Below, piece by piece: positions 62,228 through 64,000 of a DNA stretch of 64,000 nucleotides; within the stretch, counting starts at the first letter, position 1; each line of letters opens with the position of its first letter. This DNA comes from SHVZ01 sp041906305 (GTDB taxonomy: Bacteria; Pseudomonadota; Alphaproteobacteria; SHVZ01), in NCBI GenBank assembly GCA_041906305.1, contig JAYRJL010000010.1, positions 124,001-188,000 of the forward strand. The letters are read 5' to 3'. The notes beneath the pieces were generated by a model. The model saw only the letters and a list, made by a program, of their open reading frames with translations, was not told the DNA's origin and searched no databases. The translations under genes were made by a program, and so were the position numbers.

Positions 62228-63358
62228 TCAGCCGGCAAGGGACGGATGAACCACCGCCCCGCCTTCGGTCAGCAGCGTCGCAGCCACGATCTCGTCCTTG
62301 CGGTCGACCTTGAGCGCCTTGGTTTCCTTGTCGATCAGCGGCGTCAGGAAGGTCAGCACGTTGCGAGCGTAGAGCGCGCTCGAATCGACCGCGATCCGGC
62401 TCGGCACGTTGAGATGTCCGACCAGCTTGACCCCGTGCTTCTCGACGACCTTGCCCTTCTCGGAGAGCGGGCAGTTGCCGCCCTGCTCGACCGCAAGGTC
62501 GACGATCACCGAGCCGGGCTTCATGTCCCGGACCATCGCCTCGGTCACGATCACCGGCGCCGGACGGCCGGGGATCAGCGCCGTGCAGATCACGATGTCG
62601 GTCTTCTTCAGCGTCTCGGCGAGCTTGGCAGCCTGCTTCTGCTTGTAGTCCTCGCTCATCTCCTTGGCGTAGCCGCCGGCGGTCTCGGCCGCCTTCGACG
62701 CGGCCTCGTCGACCTCGATGAACGTGGCCCCCAGCGACTGCACCTGCTCCTTGACCGCGGCCCGGACATCGAAGGCGGAGACGATGGCACCGAGGCGCTT
62801 GGCGGTCGCGATCGCCTGCAGGCCGGCGACGCCGGCGCCGATCACGCAGACGCGGGCCGGCGGCACGGTGCCGGCGGCGGTCATCATCATCGGGAACGCC
62901 CGACCGAATTCGTAGGCGGCATCGAGCACCGCGCGATATCCGGCGAGGTTCGACTGGGACGAGAGAACGTCCATGCTCTGCGCGCGAGTGATGCGCGGCA
63001 CCAGTTCGAGCGAGAAGGCCTGGATCTTCCGATCGGCGATCGCCTTGAACTGGTCCTTGTCGGCATAGGGCGCAAGCAGCCCGATCAGGACCGCGCCCTC
63101 CTTGAAGAGCGGGATGTCGGCCGCGTCGGGCCGTTGCACCGCGATCACGACGTCGGCGCCCGAAAGCGCGGTCGCGCGGTCCGCGGCCAGCACGGCGCCG
63201 GCGTCCTGGAAGGCCTGGTCGGGAATCGAGGAGCCGGCTCCGGCGCCGCTCTCGACCACGACATCGAGGCCGAGCCCCTTTATTTTCCTGACGGTCTCGG
63301 GCGAGGCGGCGACGCGCCGCTCGTCGGCCCGACGTTCCTTGAGCACGGCGACTTTCAT
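62228..63358 (-). CDS. pntA1: NAD(P) transhydrogenase subunit alpha part 1 (NAD-binding)
   Basis: This 376-residue soluble subunit binds NADH. It begins MKVAVLKERRADERRVAASP. Domain I shows SMDVLSSQSNLAGYRAVLDA near residue 128 and VCVIGAGVAGLQAIATAKRL near 170, the Rossmann motif. GNCPLSEKGKVVEKHGVKLV and NVPSRIAVDSSALYARNV complete the family pattern. The ATG at 63358 starts right at the conserved first strand; longer readings run through the terminator of the ammonium transporter gene. Confidence 0.95.
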   Translation of the reverse strand: MKVAVLKERRADERRVAASPETVRKIKGLGLDVVVESGAGAGSSIPDQAFQDAGAVLAADRATALSGADVVIAVQRPDAADIPLFKEGAVLIGLLAPYADKDQFKAIADRKIQAFSLELVPRITRAQSMDVLSSQSNLAGYRAVLDAAYEFGRAFPMMMTAAGTVPPARVCVIGAGVAGLQAIATAKRLGAIVSAFDVRAAVKEQVQSLGATFIEVDEAASKAAETAGGYAKEMSEDYKQKQAAKLAETLKKTDIVICTALIPGRPAPVIVTEAMVRDMKPGSVIVDLAVEQGGNCPLSEKGKVVEKHGVKLVGHLNVPSRIAVDSSALYARNVLTFLTPLIDKETKALKVDRKDEIVAATLLTEGGAVVHPSLAG

Positions 63359-63442
63359 CGGCAGATCGACGCTCCCCCGGGCGATTGGGCGCAAACAATG
63401 CCCGGCGGATCGGATTTTGTGAAGTCCGGGGGAAATCGCCCG

Positions 63443-63473
63443 AAACGAGAAGGGGCGCCCGAAGGCGCCCCTT
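63443..63473 (-). terminator. Hairpin terminator after the ammonium transporter gene
   Basis: Ten-base arms (63450-63459 and 63464-63473) enclose a four-base loop that reads TTCG on the minus strand, an extra-stable tetraloop. TCTCGTTT follows in the direction of transcription. It separates the transporter gene from the transhydrogenase operon. The T-run is short, so efficiency is uncertain. Confidence 0.6.
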
Positions 63474-63497
63474 CCCCCCAGACGTGATGCCGATCGC

Positions 63498-64000
63498 CTA
63501 GTGCACGACCTCGCCGTGGAGGTTGAGGTCGAGCCCCTCCCGTTCGGTATCGGCATCAACGCGGAGCCCGATCGCCATGTCGATGATCTTGGCGATGATG
63601 AAGGTGACGATGGCGTCGTAGGCGACGACCACCGCGACGCCGTAGATCTGGGTGATGATCTGGCTGGCGTTGCCGTCGATCAGCCCGGCCTTGCCGTCGC
63701 CGCCGATCGCCTGGACGGCGAAGACCCCGGTCAGGATCGCGCCGACGATGCCGCCGATTCCATGCACCCCGAAGGCATCCAGGGAGTCGTCGTAGCCCAG
63801 CATGCGCTTGAGCGCTGTCGCCGCCCACCAGCAGACGACGCCCGCGACGAGGCCGATGACGAGCGCCCCGCCGGGGGCGACGAAGCCCGAGGCCGGCGTG
63901 ATCGCGACGAGGCCGGCGATCGCGCCGGAGACGATGCCGAGAACCGAGGGCTTACCCTTGGCCGCCCATTCCACGAACATCCAGGAGAGCGCCGCCGCGG
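63498..64000 (-). CDS. amtB: Ammonium transporter, N-terminal part outside the window
   Basis: The last 166 residues of an Amt-family channel are visible, ending EGLDLNLHGEVVH, the usual C-terminal tail that binds the regulator GlnK. ALSWMFVEWAAKGKPSVLGI is conserved. GVHGIGGIVGAILTGVFA carries the second pore histidine. At least four membrane helices are present. The frame runs to the right edge without a start codon, so the gene begins beyond the window; a glnK gene is often upstream. Confidence 0.94.
   Translation of the reverse strand, partial: AAALSWMFVEWAAKGKPSVLGIVSGAIAGLVAITPASGFVAPGGALVIGLVAGVVCWWAATALKRMLGYDDSLDAFGVHGIGGIVGAILTGVFAVQAIGGDGKAGLIDGNASQIITQIYGVAVVVAYDAIVTFIIAKIIDMAIGLRVDADTEREGLDLNLHGEVVH

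Overview
The window is 64 kb of dense, high-GC chromosome from an alphaproteobacterium. Pointers to that class are a COQ9-family protein, small DUF1491 and DUF4170 proteins, a three-gene transhydrogenase (pntA1-pntA2-pntB), an ETFB-lysine-methyltransferase-like gene, a napEDABC cluster and a tripartite tricarboxylate (Bug/TctABC) transporter. The gene style suggests a Rhodospirillales or Reyranella-like soil or water organism; this is an impression, not a database result. No rRNA, tRNA, CRISPR array, insertion sequence or prophage was found. No gap between genes exceeds about 290 bases.

Layout. 1-5.8 kb: glutathione synthesis (gshA, cut by the left edge), rsmE, then a ubiquinone block (ubiA, methyltransferase, DUF4170, ubiD). 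5.8-11.5 kb: pmbA, a split Aer-type redox receptor (PAS protein plus chemoreceptor), an FMN flavoprotein, DUF1491 and an M20 peptidase. 11.5-16.9 kb: acyl-CoA ligase, hydroxyacyl-CoA/carnitine-type dehydrogenase, acetamidase and an orphan peptide-type binding protein with its own promoter and terminator. 17-23.2 kb: a secreted duplicated-module protein, an SDR enzyme, a pentapeptide-repeat/cyclase-like gene pair, a universal stress protein, a TerC protein and a GNAT enzyme. 23.3-30.8 kb: amino-acid or keto-acid catabolism (AruI-like decarboxylase, two MFS carriers, a D-threonine-aldolase-type enzyme, a cytoplasmic penicillin-acylase homologue). 30.8-35.3 kb: NAD-linked formate dehydrogenase (fdsBA). 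35.4-45.5 kb: TctABC transporter, divergent GntR regulator and an oxalate-to-C1 block (oxc, frc with a histone-H1-like tail, a formyltransferase, fhs). 45.6-54.9 kb: lyase/CoA-transferase pair, GNAT, phosphatase, purEK, lysE, MocR regulator, COQ9, peptide deformylase. 55-60.5 kb: rpsU and the periplasmic nitrate reductase cluster. 60.5-64 kb: transhydrogenase and an ammonium transporter cut by the right edge.

How the parts fit. Oxalate would be taken through oxalyl-CoA and formyl-CoA to formate. Formate could then be oxidised to CO2 with NADH by FdsBA, or activated to 10-formyl-THF by Fhs. Nitrate can serve as electron acceptor through NapABC, and the transhydrogenase balances NADH and NADPH.

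The least ordinary items are these. The nap operon is bracketed by two nearly duplicate extra NapD-like genes, and its own NapD carries what looks like the leftover start of a deleted NapF. A perfect FNR-type site lies upstream, with a -10 hexamer at the exact class II spacing. The formyl-CoA transferase has a 66-residue lysine/alanine tail. A pentapeptide-repeat protein with two cap modules is coupled to a divergent class III cyclase-like protein.
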